From assembly GCF_905475465.1 (NCBI RefSeq), contig NC_062245.1, positions 9,238,001 to 9,302,000 on the forward strand: a stretch of DNA of 64,000 bases. Direction: 5' to 3'. Below, piece by piece: positions 12,801 to 24,200 of the stretch. The position numbers and the translations under genes are program-made. Under the pieces are notes generated by a model. The model made no database searches. It worked only from the letters and a program-made list of their open reading frames with translations, and was not told the DNA's origin. Origin of the DNA: Pieris napi (lineage: Eukaryota; Arthropoda; Insecta; Lepidoptera; Pieridae). Positions within the stretch are counted from its first letter, which is position 1; each line of letters starts with the position of its first letter.

Positions 12801-15800
12801 AAGTTAAATCTACACTCACAAAATAACATATTTACAATAGGATATGGAAAATATTTATATTACTTCTTTTTTAATCTCCGATGCAGAGGGGTTCAACGCG
12901 ATCAGCAAAGTTCTTAGCTAAATTTATGAAGATCTGTGTCGACATTACATTACCTCTTTGTTATCTGTGGCAGAAACCACACACGCATATGAATAACATT
13001 TATAATTTTAACATTTGGAACACTCATGTATGGTATTACCACTAAGCTATTCTTACATATATTTTAAAGATAACTTTAGTATAACCAAAAGAAATCCTAA
13101 TGAAACACGAGTTGTTTATGTTTAAATATTCAACCTACGCGGTAACAATGCTTCATGATCATTCAATTGTTCAAGAAACTCGTGACGTCCACGTAAGTCG
13201 GAGCAAGAAACTCCTTATCTAAGATCAGAAGCCTTATGGAATTGCATATCGATTACGTTGAAACGTAACACGTCTACTGCAATCGTACCGTCAAGGAAGG
13301 CGATCGTCTTACCTCTAGGGTACCTTTAGGTTGTCTTCGCCCGGAAAACTCAACCATGACGAATAATATATTAAGATATCTCCAATAATAAAAAGGAGTA
13401 GTAGACTTGATTTATTATCAAATACAGAGACAATTTTACTGAAACTAAACTATAGAACAGCGTTGGCCTACAGCTCTCCTCCTTGAGTTCGTGCGGCTGT
13501 GTACCAATAGACTTTATTTCTATGTGAGCATTTAACATTCGCTCGAACGGTGAAGGAAAACATCGTGAGGAACCGGCTCGCCTTAGACTCAAAGTCGACG
13601 GCTTATGTCAGACACAGGAGGCTGATCAGTTACTTGCCTATTAGATTAACAAATTATCTTGAAACAGATGCAGATATCTGAGTCCCAGGGTATAGCGCCA
13701 CTGGTTTTTTAACTATAGAACACTTTATGGATGGAGCTCGATGTGACGTAGTAGTCTTTGAGAAATTGAAAACTCTCGCACTCTCGTCTCTCTCTTCACT
13801 CTCTCCCCTAAACAGTAGCTAGTCTTATAAAATGCAAAGTACATTTGGTGAGCACTAACTAATGAGTATAATCTCCAATTAAAGCTAATCAGTTCTGTTT
13901 AAACAATAACTTCCTTCATAAACTAAAAGGTAAACGGTCTCCTTGGATGCCGATCTCATTATGGTTTATCAGGTATGGTTCACAAAAGTACCAACTATGC
14001 TAAGCGGTACACAATGTGAATCAATCGGTTGAATTTCCTCTACTGCTGACATAAAGGAAGAAAACTAAGGAAATCAATCACCTTTAACAACGCACGATAA
14101 TTATTTCCTTCGACGATTTAAAATTAGATGTTTAATTCGATTTATGATTATTTTTAGCGTTAGTGATGTCGATCTGTAACAGTGGCGTAACAATAGGGTG
14201 GCAGGGCTGGAAAAATGCCACGGTCCCCCGACCCAAGAGGGCCCCTGCCCAAGAGATATTATGTTATATGGATGAATGTGAAGTCTCCAATACGCCTAAG
14301 AGAGGAGATTTTACTGATACCCATCAAAAGAATCTGCCACGGGCCCGAGTGGGCCCACTGATCTGTAGGAAATTATAGACAAAAAGAATTTAATTGCACC
14401 TAATGTGCAAACATATCAAGAATATCTCGTGAACTATCTGAATTGAAAAATTATATTTGTATTGGATGGTCTTAATTCCTTGGCTATACGAACAGCTTTA
14501 TAGGAATACAGCTAGTATAGTCGGTAATTAGGTTAACGATTTAAAGTTAAAGCAGAAACATAGCTAATCACACAATCATGATTATAATATTAAGTTTGAG
14601 AACTTGATAAAAAAATTGTTATCTTTTTAAATTTAATTATAATTTCGATTAAAAAGACCTTTCCATATTAAGAAAAATATGAATTAATAAATGTATGAGG
14701 TATGTAGGTTAGGTTAATTAGGCGCCATTACTCTTACGATGTGAAAATAACACTTACGTCAAGCTCCAACTCCAATTTGTTTATCTCATCTGTAGCCGCA
14801 TTTAATTTTTCCAATTCCACCTGAAAATTTTTGAAAAATTTAAGACAATCACATGGTACGCGTACACGATATTCCCAAACGTATGGCAACAGCAAAGAAC
14901 AAGTAGAGACGGGAAACATACGAGACATTGTAATGGCTCTACAATCTTATCAACTATTATCTCGGGAGATAAACATACTTTTATCTATATGATGTATGTA
15001 CATTTAACTATTTGTACCTTATAGATTGTTTCCTGTCCCTACAAAAGCTAACTTCAACAAATTTATACTTACATAAATGAACTCTTGTCTAGATTTTGAC
15101 GCAATTAAAAGAAAAGTACTTCTTAGATTTATTTTATTTTCGATTACATTACATATTACAATTACATACCATAAATTTAACAATACAAAAATAGCATCGC
15201 CAAATTCAGTTTCTTGCAATCAAACACTTATTCTAACAAATAGAAAATTATGCGAGCTCAGTACTAATCATTAATTTTGAATGTGAAAGACAATATTACT
15301 TTATAAAGAAAATAATTATTAATGGAATGGATCAATGTATTATTAAAAAGAAATTAGTTAACATTATATTTTAACACGCCACTTTTGGAGTGAATTTATT
15401 ATAATATTCCTAGGCCGTGCTACAAATGAATAAGAATTAATATAAAAATAACAAAATGAGATTACACTCGAGTAAAAAAATTAATTTCTAATGCACTAAA
15501 GTCAGTTTATAAAATAAATGAAAGAAAAAAATAAATTCCTCAATAATACCTCGATATTAGAGATTCAGTGAAATCAATTATATTGATTTGAATCTTAATA
15601 ATTCATGTTATTACAATAAAATATTTTGCCAGCAGAACATATTTAACACAGCGGTCTCTACTAAAAATAAATGACTAAATTATAATAATCATTCTTTAAT
15701 CTAAAAATACAAAATCACACAAAAAAATATGATTGATATTGACATAATTTAAATTGTAACTGACCAATGAATTATGGAAAACCAAAATATTGCACATACT

Positions 15801-18800
15801 GATATTTTTTTCTAACTACAATAAAAATCCAGATACAATATATACATAAGTGGTATATATCGACTATATTGACCCCAAGAGGTAGATAGCAATGTTTAAA
15901 TATAAAGTATTAAAAACATTTACTTTATAATTTTCCTGATACATAGTTTAATCAACTCACTTTCTTAAAGCTTATTTTTCTTGGTGCATTAACTTATTTT
16001 ACTAATGTACCTAAAATGTGATGGTTTTCTTTATATATGGATGTTTAATGCAATATTATACAGAGTAAGAATAATGGCACATTACTAATTTGAGAAAATA
16101 AGTTAGTTCAGCGAATATACTTTAAATATAAAATGCTGTTAATAATTACATTGAAGTAACTAAAACTATAGTTATTATAGAAATTGACAACTAACATTTA
16201 AGAAACAAATCTTTTGTGGACAGGAAACAGTCCTATAAGGTACAAAACTTAAATATTCTCCAAAACTTTCCTCATATACCTACAGCATTTTAATTAAAAT
16301 GTACAAAATATATCAATGCATGTCACTATCACATATGTATTTGCCAGATACAAAGCGACGTTTTACAAGTGAGAGGCGGTAACCACTTCCGATGAGCTCA
16401 AATTCAATTCCAGATAAAGTTGCGCCCTCACAATTAAATTGAGCAGAGATTGTAGCCTTGTTAGATGGACCTTTGTCTAATTCAAACCTAGCCTTCAGAG
16501 AACCTACACCACGATCCTCAGAATGTTGGGAAAGCTCAGTGAATCGCCAGAAAGCTTGTTCCATTTCACCATTCCAAATTGTCTTTGGCATGGCTATTAC
16601 ATTGCGGACTGATCCAGTCATTGGCACACAAACTGATACATTTAGCAAAGGAGAAGGTGGACTCATAGCATGCAAGTTGTACTTGTAATCCATTTTAAGA
16701 TCAGTATGATCTTGCTCACATTTCCAATAGGACACCATTTGTAATGGACATGAAGCTGCTCCAGTTTTTGGGCGAATCTGATATTTCAAAATATCAACAT
16801 TGAAGTATTGAGCTGTTGGATTTTTTTCAGATTGTCGTTTCAGTAAAGATGTCAATGATGGCATGTTAAATTCCAGTACAGTGCTATCCCTGGTCGACAT
16901 CATGGTGTTAATACTTATTAGTTGTTTATTTGGCAGTACATTGTCCAATCTGTGAATATTTTTAAGTCTGAAACAAAGCTTTGCTGGATTTGGATTATTA
17001 GCCAGCACTCCAACTATGCCAGTAGGAAAAGACAACATCATGTCCCCAGACATCTTCACTTGGCACTTCGATTCTTCTGTTCCTTTAAAATATGAATGGA
17101 TGATTTCATGAAATGCAACAGCTAGTGGAATAGTATCTGCCATTCCTATAGTTAATGGGGAAGGACCCCTGGACCCTGATGAACCCGCAGTACGAAAATC
17201 TCCCTCTGAGCGCCTTGAAGGGGGGCGGGGAAGTGAAATGGTAGATAATGTAGGTGTTGAAGTTCTGAAATTAGATTGAGTCACATCACCAACTTCTGTG
17301 AACAAATCACTAACATCATTTGTAGATGTAACTGGAGTTGGGCTTTCTAAGAAATGGGACTGATTTCCTTGAAGAGGTGCATATGGATTGGACAGATTAG
17401 CATGTGGTGATGTCGGGTTACTAACAGCGGGACTTGGAAACAAGTTCAAATCAACCAAGTCTGTACTAGCTTTACTAGCGTTTGCATTGGAGCCACGTCT
17501 AGTAGTACCTATTTTGTAAAGAGAAATGTTTTCAACAGTAGCTCTCAATTCATCAACACTTGCAGACATAGGTGGATTTCCATTGCTAATTGGTTTAATT
17601 TCAACATGAATTTTCTGCTCCCTTTCTTCGTCTGAATCCGAGTCTGTTGAAGAATACACACTACCTTTATCATCTTTAGGTCTAATACAGTAACCTTCTT
17701 CATCAACTTCTGGTGAATTTATAGCATCCTCCTTTATGTTAGTTTCTTCTTCTTTCTCTTCTAAATCAGATTTCTCACCAGCATTAGAGTTTTCTGATAT
17801 TTCATCTTTTTTCTTTTTTGATTTTTTTAATTTTGTCTTAGTTCTACGGAACCATTTTGACTCTCGCAATGTGGACCTGTTCATATTTTCATCCTTTTCT
17901 GTTGTCACTGGTGTAGCTGGAGTCCCACTAGGACTAGAAGGTGCTGAGCAGGGTGCTGCACCCTCTGGGTTAACACTTGGCTCATCCTTGCTTTGAAAAT
18001 TTGGAGTAAACAAATTTAACAGAGATGTAGTCCTTCTTGAGGTTTTTGTAGCAAATGATGGTTCCTTTTTAGGAGCCTTTGTGACTTGAGGTTTATGTGA
18101 ACCATTAGATACAGAGGAGATTTGGTCTGTTTCTGAAATTGAGTTATTTGCTGAACTTGGTTTAGGTAATGTAGGAGGTAGTTCAACAAGATTACCTTTT
18201 TCGATGGCAGAGTACTTTTCCATTAAAAACTGCTCTAATAATTTTTCAACAGTTAATTCTAAGCACTGATGTTTAAAATCCCTATGTACTTGACCCATGA
18301 GGTCATGATTGTTTTGTATGAGGTCAGCATATGAATTAAAGAACTGTTTCATTTGTTTTAAATGAGCTTCTTCCACATCTTGAAAGTGCTTACAAGTTTG
18401 AGTCATCTTCTTTTCAAAATCTTGTTTTACAAAGCTATATTTCTCAGCCAACTGTCTATAATCTTCATGAAGCTTTTTCAATTTTACCTCTGCTTTCTCT
18501 ATATCTTTAGCAGAAGCATTATCTTTGCGAAGTTTCTCAAGTTCTCCAGATTTTGCAGTATATACATCTTTAGCTTTCTGTAGAGCTTGTTTGGTGTTTT
18601 GAATCAGTAAAACAACTTCAAGAGTACTTGATTCAGAGTCTTTAACAGCTTTATGTTTCTTGTGTAGTTCATCAGCATAACGGGCAACATCTTTAACCAA
18701 TTCACTGACTTTTTGAAACATGTGCTGGTGTAAGTTTGATAACTTCTCAGCAGAACACTTGAGAACGCCCCAGAACGGAGCGAAAGTGCCTTGAGCACAG

Positions 18801-19114
18801 TTGCTATTAGCCTGTTTTGCAAGTTTTGCTAAAAGTTTCGAATTTGATTCTTCTATGTTAGATCTCTCTCTGAAATACTCTGAGAGTTCTTTACTAGCTA
18901 TGAGTCCGTATTTCATGTTTTGATATAGAATATCATATCCATTGTGTTCGTTGGCAAAATAATCTACAAAGTTGACACTCATCTTTGCTGTTGCACTGGC
19001 AGCGTTATAATTTTTACTCAATACATGATATTATCACTGACTGACCTGTATTCTAGGATCGAGCTCAGTATCACCGTTGTCTTCAGCTGGAATAGTAAAT
19101 GACGATTCTTCCAT
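3888..19114 (-). CDS. pcs: SH3BP5 / parcas family protein, six coding exons
   Basis: Coding exons on the minus strand: 19046-19114, 14758-14820, 8448-8625, 4990-5108, 4833-4916 and 3888-4748 (TAA). They join in frame to 1374 nt, 457 residues, matching the usual size of SH3BP5 (about 455). Every junction has GT/AG; several donors are strong (CAG|GTCAGT, GAC|GTAAGT, G|GTAAGT). Family signatures: an N-terminus ending GDTELDPRIQ (residues 14-23), KSRPYYDA in exon 3, and KYRYSKSLKALEEISEEIH at about 218-236. The first roughly 240 residues are charged and heptad-like, as expected of the long coiled coil that forms the Rab11 guanine-nucleotide exchange module in this family (SH3BP5, worm REI-1, fly Parcas). 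The C-terminal 200 residues are Ser/Asp-rich and probably disordered. The product should act at recycling endosomes and the trans-Golgi. The last exon begins with GTG (Val 172), which is not a start codon. Odd feature: intron 1 contains a complete second gene on the same strand. Confidence 0.93.
5109..8447. other. parcas intron 3
   Basis: 3.3-kb intron, no coding potential seen. It contains a repeat whose terminal motif is acatgtcagaagtgaaactt at about 5665-5830 and again at about 7955-8010, and a diverged tRNA-like SINE head near 5490-5550 (acgttcgaggtc B-box-like). Confidence 0.7.
9949..10037 (+). repeat. CACTCA/CACACT simple-sequence tract
   Basis: Degenerate array of ACTC and ACAC units (cactcactcacac and variants), GC-richer than its surroundings. 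The Thr/His/Leu-rich ORF through it is an artefact of the repeat. Confidence 0.85.
10797..10840. repeat. Short imperfect palindrome
   Basis: 20-bp arms (tataatagataaataaataa and its near-complement, one mismatch) with a 4-nt loop; composed of ATAA-type sequence. Confidence 0.6.
13455..13715 (+). repeat. tRNA-derived SINE, 5' end diverged
   Basis: Body matches the other copies here: gagcatttaacattcgctcg, ggtgaaggaaaacatcgtga, gtcgacggc, a gatcagttacttgcctatta block, and the terminal tagcgccactggtttttt. The promoter-like head is degraded. Confidence 0.7.
14180..14375 (+). mobile_element. Truncated hAT-like repeat fragment
   Basis: Begins cagtggcgtaacaatagggt, a hAT-like terminus, followed by GC-rich ggtcccccgacccaagaggg. 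A second GC-rich block (ccacgggcccgagtgggccc) occurs near the right side, but no intact opposite terminus is present. Confidence 0.35.
14821..16312. other. FCHO 3' flank within parcas intron 1
   Basis: 1.5 kb of AT-rich sequence between the FCHO stop and parcas exon 2. It must contain the FCHO 3' end if FCHO makes its own mRNA. ATTAAA (minus strand) occurs about 25 nt past the stop, and other weak signals lie further on. No poly(A) tract or duplication marking a retroposed 3' end is visible. Confidence 0.6.
16313..18982 (-). CDS. FCHO: FCHO-type F-BAR / mu-homology domain protein, uninterrupted ORF
   Basis: One open frame of 889 codons from ATG at 18982 to TGA at 16313. Residues 1 to about 265 are an F-BAR domain starting MSVNFVDYFANEHNGYDILY. 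The linker, about 266-617, is Ser/Pro-rich, with a polybasic run at 379-392, an acidic stretch, and DEEGYCIRP at 427-435, a motif shared by FCHO and SGIP1 linkers near their AP-2-activating segment. Residues about 618-889 form a mu-homology domain ending in CDSDMH. FCHO proteins bend plasma membrane and nucleate clathrin-coated pits by binding AP-2, Eps15 and intersectin. I chose this Met because FCHO relatives start at the same point and the 13 upstream codons open only with TTG. The length and domain order are complete, with no stop or frameshift, so the gene looks functional. Oddities: no introns across 2.7 kb, and location wholly inside parcas intron 1, same strand. It may be an old retrogene, or an intron-poor gene that shares the parcas promoter. 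Confidence 0.93.
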   Translation of the reverse strand: MSVNFVDYFANEHNGYDILYQNMKYGLIASKELSEYFRERSNIEESNSKLLAKLAKQANSNCAQGTFAPFWGVLKCSAEKLSNLHQHMFQKVSELVKDVARYADELHKKHKAVKDSESSTLEVVLLIQNTKQALQKAKDVYTAKSGELEKLRKDNASAKDIEKAEVKLKKLHEDYRQLAEKYSFVKQDFEKKMTQTCKHFQDVEEAHLKQMKQFFNSYADLIQNNHDLMGQVHRDFKHQCLELTVEKLLEQFLMEKYSAIEKGNLVELPPTLPKPSSANNSISETDQISSVSNGSHKPQVTKAPKKEPSFATKTSRRTTSLLNLFTPNFQSKDEPSVNPEGAAPCSAPSSPSGTPATPVTTEKDENMNRSTLRESKWFRRTKTKLKKSKKKKDEISENSNAGEKSDLEEKEEETNIKEDAINSPEVDEEGYCIRPKDDKGSVYSSTDSDSDEEREQKIHVEIKPISNGNPPMSASVDELRATVENISLYKIGTTRRGSNANASKASTDLVDLNLFPSPAVSNPTSPHANLSNPYAPLQGNQSHFLESPTPVTSTNDVSDLFTEVGDVTQSNFRTSTPTLSTISLPRPPSRRSEGDFRTAGSSGSRGPSPLTIGMADTIPLAVAFHEIIHSYFKGTEESKCQVKMSGDMMLSFPTGIVGVLANNPNPAKLCFRLKNIHRLDNVLPNKQLISINTMMSTRDSTVLEFNMPSLTSLLKRQSEKNPTAQYFNVDILKYQIRPKTGAASCPLQMVSYWKCEQDHTDLKMDYKYNLHAMSPPSPLLNVSVCVPMTGSVRNVIAMPKTIWNGEMEQAFWRFTELSQHSEDRGVGSLKARFELDKGPSNKATISAQFNCEGATLSGIEFELIGSGYRLSLVKRRFVSGKYICDSDMH

Positions 19115-19400
19115 TGTAACGCCTAGAACTAGGAAGCCACCCAATCTAAATTACATCACCGACACAATAGAGTTAAGCGTCACCTTCACTACACTTTTGC
19201 TACAATCTAAATAGAAATAACATACAGCGTCTATAAATTGAATTTTGTTTCTGACTCTGTTTAATCAATGTAAAATCACATTTTATATATTACAATATAT
19301 TTAAAATAATAATATATTTTTCGTAAATTGAGATGACGTCCACCTCTTTTCTTGTCTTATACTTGACAGCGCCATTTGACAGTAAAAAAGAGTGCTTTGG
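19115..19400 (-). promoter_or_regulatory. Likely shared promoter / 5' leader of parcas and FCHO
   Basis: This is the sequence just upstream of the parcas ATG at 19114. FCHO begins only 63 nt beyond the parcas exon 1 donor, so it has no obvious separate promoter space and probably initiates here too. I see no TATA box at a convincing distance. The stretch around 19331-19380 is locally richer in GC than its surroundings. Assignment rests on position, not on a recognised core-promoter motif. Confidence 0.45.
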
Positions 19401-20086
19401 TCGTGGAGTATTGACAAATTAGAACTATAGACAAATCCTATTAACATTTTCACAGACTGACAAATTATACTCAAAGATTTACCTCCTTATTCATGAAAAT
19501 TAAATCGATTTTTATAGATGTTATTTTTAAATAAAATGCTCTTACGCTGAGGCAAACGAGTAATTTAGTTCTGAGTTTTTGAAGTGATTCTTAATTCTTA
19601 TGGGTGGATACGTAACGCGTTATGGCGCCAGTATGTTTAGCTTAATTATAAAAAGAATGTGATTATAAAAAAATATGATGAATGAAGCAGATGATTATCC
19701 TCGGAACATTACAGAATTAAATAGTTCAACTTAAATTAGTTTAAGTTATCACTTCTGCCGGGCGTCCCGAGATGCACGAATGATTTTTATTAGAGCCCAC
19801 CATAATAAGTTTTATGGGTACAGAAAGTTGTACGAAATAAATTTTGTTCGAAATCCTATTGAACAGTAAATTGCATATTAGCATTAAGCTAAAAATTATA
19901 ATATTATAGTAAGTGGTTGACAGATGCCAATCAAGAGAAGACAAAATACAAAATCAAGACAAGATTACTTCTGCAAATTAATATGATTATAAATCAATTA
20001 TTAAAAGCTTTCTTTTACTTTCTTGTTTTCTTGGAAGAGGCATATAAGTAAAAGATTCTTTGTGTGTACAGAACTTTATAGTTTTC

Positions 20087-20915
20087 AATGTGCCTTTTCC
20101 GATTACAGAGCATTATGCGACTCAGTGCCGCACAATGCCGCATAATGCTGAAGCTTAATTGGAACGTGAATTAGTTTTCAAATGCATCAGCAGAGTGCGC
20201 TAAGTCAGTGTTGAAAAAAAAATGTTCTGAATACAGTTAGCAACCCCATTAATGTATAAATAATGTGGTTAACAATAATAATTGGTTGAAAACTTTTTAC
20301 GCTTATTTTAATAATCAAATTATTTCATTAACATTTTTTTTACTGAAATAAGAGAAAACCTTTAAAGAATATAAGGTTTTAACAAGCTAAATTAACAAGT
20401 ATATAGTTTCATATAAGAAGTTTACATCATTTACGTTTTAAGCAATTTTTTTTAAATAATTTCTAAAAAAATTATATACTTTTCCAAAACCATTGCAATG
20501 TTTACAAGAGTATAATCCTGTAAAATAAATTTGTTTACTGATCCGAATTTTAAAATAAAATTGTAATCATATTTTAAATGTGGAATATAAAAAAAGTAAC
20601 TATTTATACCTTCATCCATACTTATATTTATTTTTTTAGCAGTTTGAAATAACTTTAATTATTTTCAAAATTTACGACGAAACAAATTTTTCAACAATAA
20701 ATAATATTTACTAACCAAAATTTCGATAAATGCCAACTTAAAGAAAAACACTGGTCAATTTTCTGTCACTGTGTTGGTATTTATTACGAGAAGCACGCGA
20801 GAGCATTCGTTTTGGGAGTGCTCAATTGTGCGAAGCGTTGCTGTAGTTGGAACATTCAACGTAGAGCATTATGCCGCAAAATGCGCTCTAGTGCTGTAAT
20901 TGGAAAACGCACAAT
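20087..20915. mobile_element. Non-autonomous TIR element upstream of Sds3
   Basis: The left end aatgtgccttttccgattac and the reverse complement of the right end (attgtgcgttttccaattac) match with three differences; both continue with ACAG and a GC-richer subterminal zone containing cattatgc. The interior is very AT-rich and non-coding. Family not assigned; target-site duplication not clear. Confidence 0.5.
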
Positions 20916-21262
20916 GTAAATCTCTTTCGTAAGTCTTTTGATTATCTACATCTGTGGCGCAGATGTGCTTAAAATCTTAGGCTGACAAATATGTCAATTG
21001 TCAGATTTCAAAGTAACAGTGACAGTATAAATGCTATAATGAATAATCGTATAGAGTTTGAGAGGAATTCTTATCCGTAGTTTCAATACTTTCTAAAATC
21101 CAAGATATTAGAATTCTTTGATCGTTCTATGTGTAACAATAGTTACTTGTAGGATTGTTTCTTTTACTAGTTCTAATACACTTCAATTTAATTGTATGTC
21201 TGCAGTTTACAAACAGTACGACGCAGTCCATCTGTATGCAACTGTTACGCATCGCCTCGACT

Positions 21263-24200
21263 ATGTCTTTCCAAGGATCACCTTATTCGGGCCCTGGGGA
21301 TGAATACGACTTTGAAGACGATGGGTACGACGATATCGATGAGTATAGAGACCCAGCTGATGCATTACTGCCTTCTCTGGTAGACGACAGCGACGAAGGT
21401 ATTTCTTGTCACTTGTTTGTATCTGGTCTATTTAAGTATCATAATCATCCTATTTTATCGCTTCTTACATTGTCGTGTCTGGTGTGTTGAATATAAATTT
21501 TGTAGTAGTCAATAAAGAATTTAATTCTTACAGATACAGAGGAAGCAAGTGAAGCAGAGCTGCCTAACAATGATGAACCTCAAGAACTCAAAGAACAGTA
21601 AGTGTAAAAGAAAAGTAACGATACTTTTTAAGCAGTCTTTTTGTAAGATAAAGAAAAGATCATATTAAAACATGGCATTGCTGAAAACAAAGTATTAAGG
21701 CATCATATATATATATATATATACCTCATATTAAGTACCTTTTTGGGACTTACCCCATATTGGATTATTATTTGATAAGCATTAAATATATATATATATT
21801 TTAATTTAGGATGTACCAAGATAAGTTGATGAGTCTTAAAAAGCAATTACAACAATTAGAAGAAAATATTTATCCAGAGTTCACAAGACGAGTGAAGCGC
21901 CTGGAACATCAACTACACGAGCGGTTACGCCTCAATAAAATCTATAAGTAAGTTATAAACATTTTGCAATTATTCACCTTTATAACACAAAGAAGTTATT
22001 TAATTAAAGACTTAAGATTTAGATAATACAATAGTAAATAAATATTTGTATCTTTACACCGAATTCGGTCAATTTTAAAATGTGCTCACAACTCTTCTTA
22101 ATGGCTCTTCATACTCAGGTATCTGTCAGGTATCTTCTCTATATTTTTGTAATTTATAGTTCTTGAATTCCCAGGGGCTGATTCAGTATATTTCTAAATC
22201 AGTTCCATTGTGGTCTTAATTATTATTTTGTGTTCATGTTCAGAGTATCAGATTGATAGATAGTTTGTATATATTTATCTATAAACTCAAACTCAAAATA
22301 TCTTTATTCATTTAGGTAAACAATTTGTAGTAACCGGGTTGAGAATGGCTATTTGCAATTAGTAAAATTCTGCATAGTTATGCATTGCACTGTTAGACTT
22401 AAGAACCTTTTCAAATGTTCTACGGATACTAGTCTCAATTTTCTTTTCTTCGTTTTGACCAAAATTTTACCATTTGCAGAGAACACATGTATGAAGTTGT
22501 TGAAAGGGAATACATTGCAGAGAAGAAAGCTGCGGCTAAAGAATTTGAAGATAAGAAAATTGAGCTAAAGGAAAACCTGCTTAAAGACTTGGAAGTGAAA
22601 CGAAATGCAATTGAGACTGAGAGAAATAACATGGAACTGAATGGTGACTCTATAGAGGTATATTAATGCTATAGAATATTAACTGTTTTATATTGGTTTG
22701 TAACAGTTTTTTTACTATATTATCTCTAATATTGGTTAAAAATATTCTTATATATATGTATTCTCTTATAAATTTGTTTTTTCTTATAAAATTTGGTACA
22801 TCAAACATTTAAGAATAGCATCAGAACTTTAATTGCATATAACCAATGTATGTATTACTTGTATATGCCAAAAAGTATTGGCGTTCCACTAATAAGAAAT
22901 TACTTTATTAATTTGTATTGCATTTTAACTTTATTTAGCATGTGATACTAACTTACAAAATTTGAATTTAAACATTACAATAGATAAATATAATAACTAA
23001 CATACATTGTTACTTTAATTTTAGGTGAAGCCCCCAATGAAGCGAATATTGAGAAGGCGCGCTAATGAACCTGCGCCCGCGCCTGAAAAGCGACGTAAAC
23101 CGCTCGCCACTACACTTACATTCCAACTTGATGACAGAGACATAGACGCTGACCTTAGGGCCATTTCTAGGAGTTCACCACCCAGACACCACACACATAA
23201 TTCGACACAACCCAGGAAACATCTCAACTCAAATTGTAAGTAGCTTTTTTATTAACAATTATAAATATTACATAAAATAATATATTAGGGAGCGTATAAC
23301 GTAACGAATTTTGGTGGGAGGGGGTCCTTTTGTAAAACGTTACGATACGGGGCGGGGATTGAATTACGCGTTATTGTTAATATTATTTTCGACTTTTCAG
23401 TAGTTTACACCACATAATGGTAACCTTTAGGTATAAAGAGTCACTAGGTGGTCACGAAACGTTTTACTATACTTGTGTACAGAAAAGAGAAAGAAAAGTT
23501 CTTATCTTCAAATTCAACAGAAAAACGTTACGGCGCGTTACATGGGAGGGGGGGTCCAATAATCTCCAAAAAAATCGTAACGTAATACTTGAACGCTCCC
23601 TTACATGTTCTTTCAGTTTTCATTTTTTTCTGCTTTTTTGTTATTGCCTTGCAAATATTGTTTTTTCTGGTGGTGATCAAGGTCTTGGTTCACAGTTATA
23701 CAAAACACATTCAGTGGCTTTTTGGCCTATTATTTCTGTATATGTGTGATACCGTTTAACCGTGCTATGAGCGTGGGACTCCTATCACTGAGGTGATAGG
23801 TTCGATCACCGGCTGTGCACCAAAAGACTTTCTGTCTTTGTGCGCATTTAACACTCACTCGTACGGTGAGGGAAATATGGCGAGAAAGCCGGCATGGCCT
23901 TAGACCCTAAAAGTCGGCGGCGTGTGTCAGGCACAGATGACTGATCATCTACTTTACCTATTAGAAAAAGAGGACATGAAATAGATACAGAGACCCGAGT
24001 TTCAGACCTACAGGTCTGGTTGCGTCTCTGGTTTCTGTTTAACCATCAGTCTAGTATAACTCACACTATCGTTGTATATCAAATAAAATTTTTACTTTTT
24101 CAGGTGAGTCTCCAGTCCGAGAATCGCCCCCAGAACGCGAAACGGCAGATACTCGAGTTGAAGATGGGAAGCTATTGTACGAGCGCCGGTGGTTCCATCG

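Larger units (their letters stand above)
8626..14757. other. parcas intron 2
   Basis: 6.1-kb intron with no credible exon. It holds a CACTCA-rich simple-sequence tract (9949-10037), an imperfect AT hairpin (10797-10840), a plus-strand SINE body (about 13455-13715) and a truncated hAT-like fragment (about 14180-14375). Confidence 0.7.
19115..21262. other. Intergenic region between divergent parcas/FCHO and Sds3
   Basis: About 2.1 kb with no coding potential; it contains the TIR element at 20087-20915. The last 350 bases upstream of the Sds3 ATG should contain its promoter and 5' UTR; no clear TATA box was recognised. Confidence 0.6.

Noticed and set aside
14700..14720. Telomere-like TTAGG repeat (also at 27363)
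   Set aside because: Only two units (taggttaggtta); expected by chance in this composition.
17736..17996. Plus-strand ORFs inside FCHO
   Set aside because: Antisense shadows of the Ser/Lys/Glu-rich linker.
18983..19021. N-terminal extension of FCHO by 13 codons
   Set aside because: The first codon would be TTG; family members start at the ATG at 18982, and an in-frame TAA lies four codons upstream of the TTG.
21118..21490. Overlapping plus-strand ORFs around Sds3 exon 1
   Set aside because: Reading through the 5' UTR or the donor at 21399; only the frame from 21263 fits the family.
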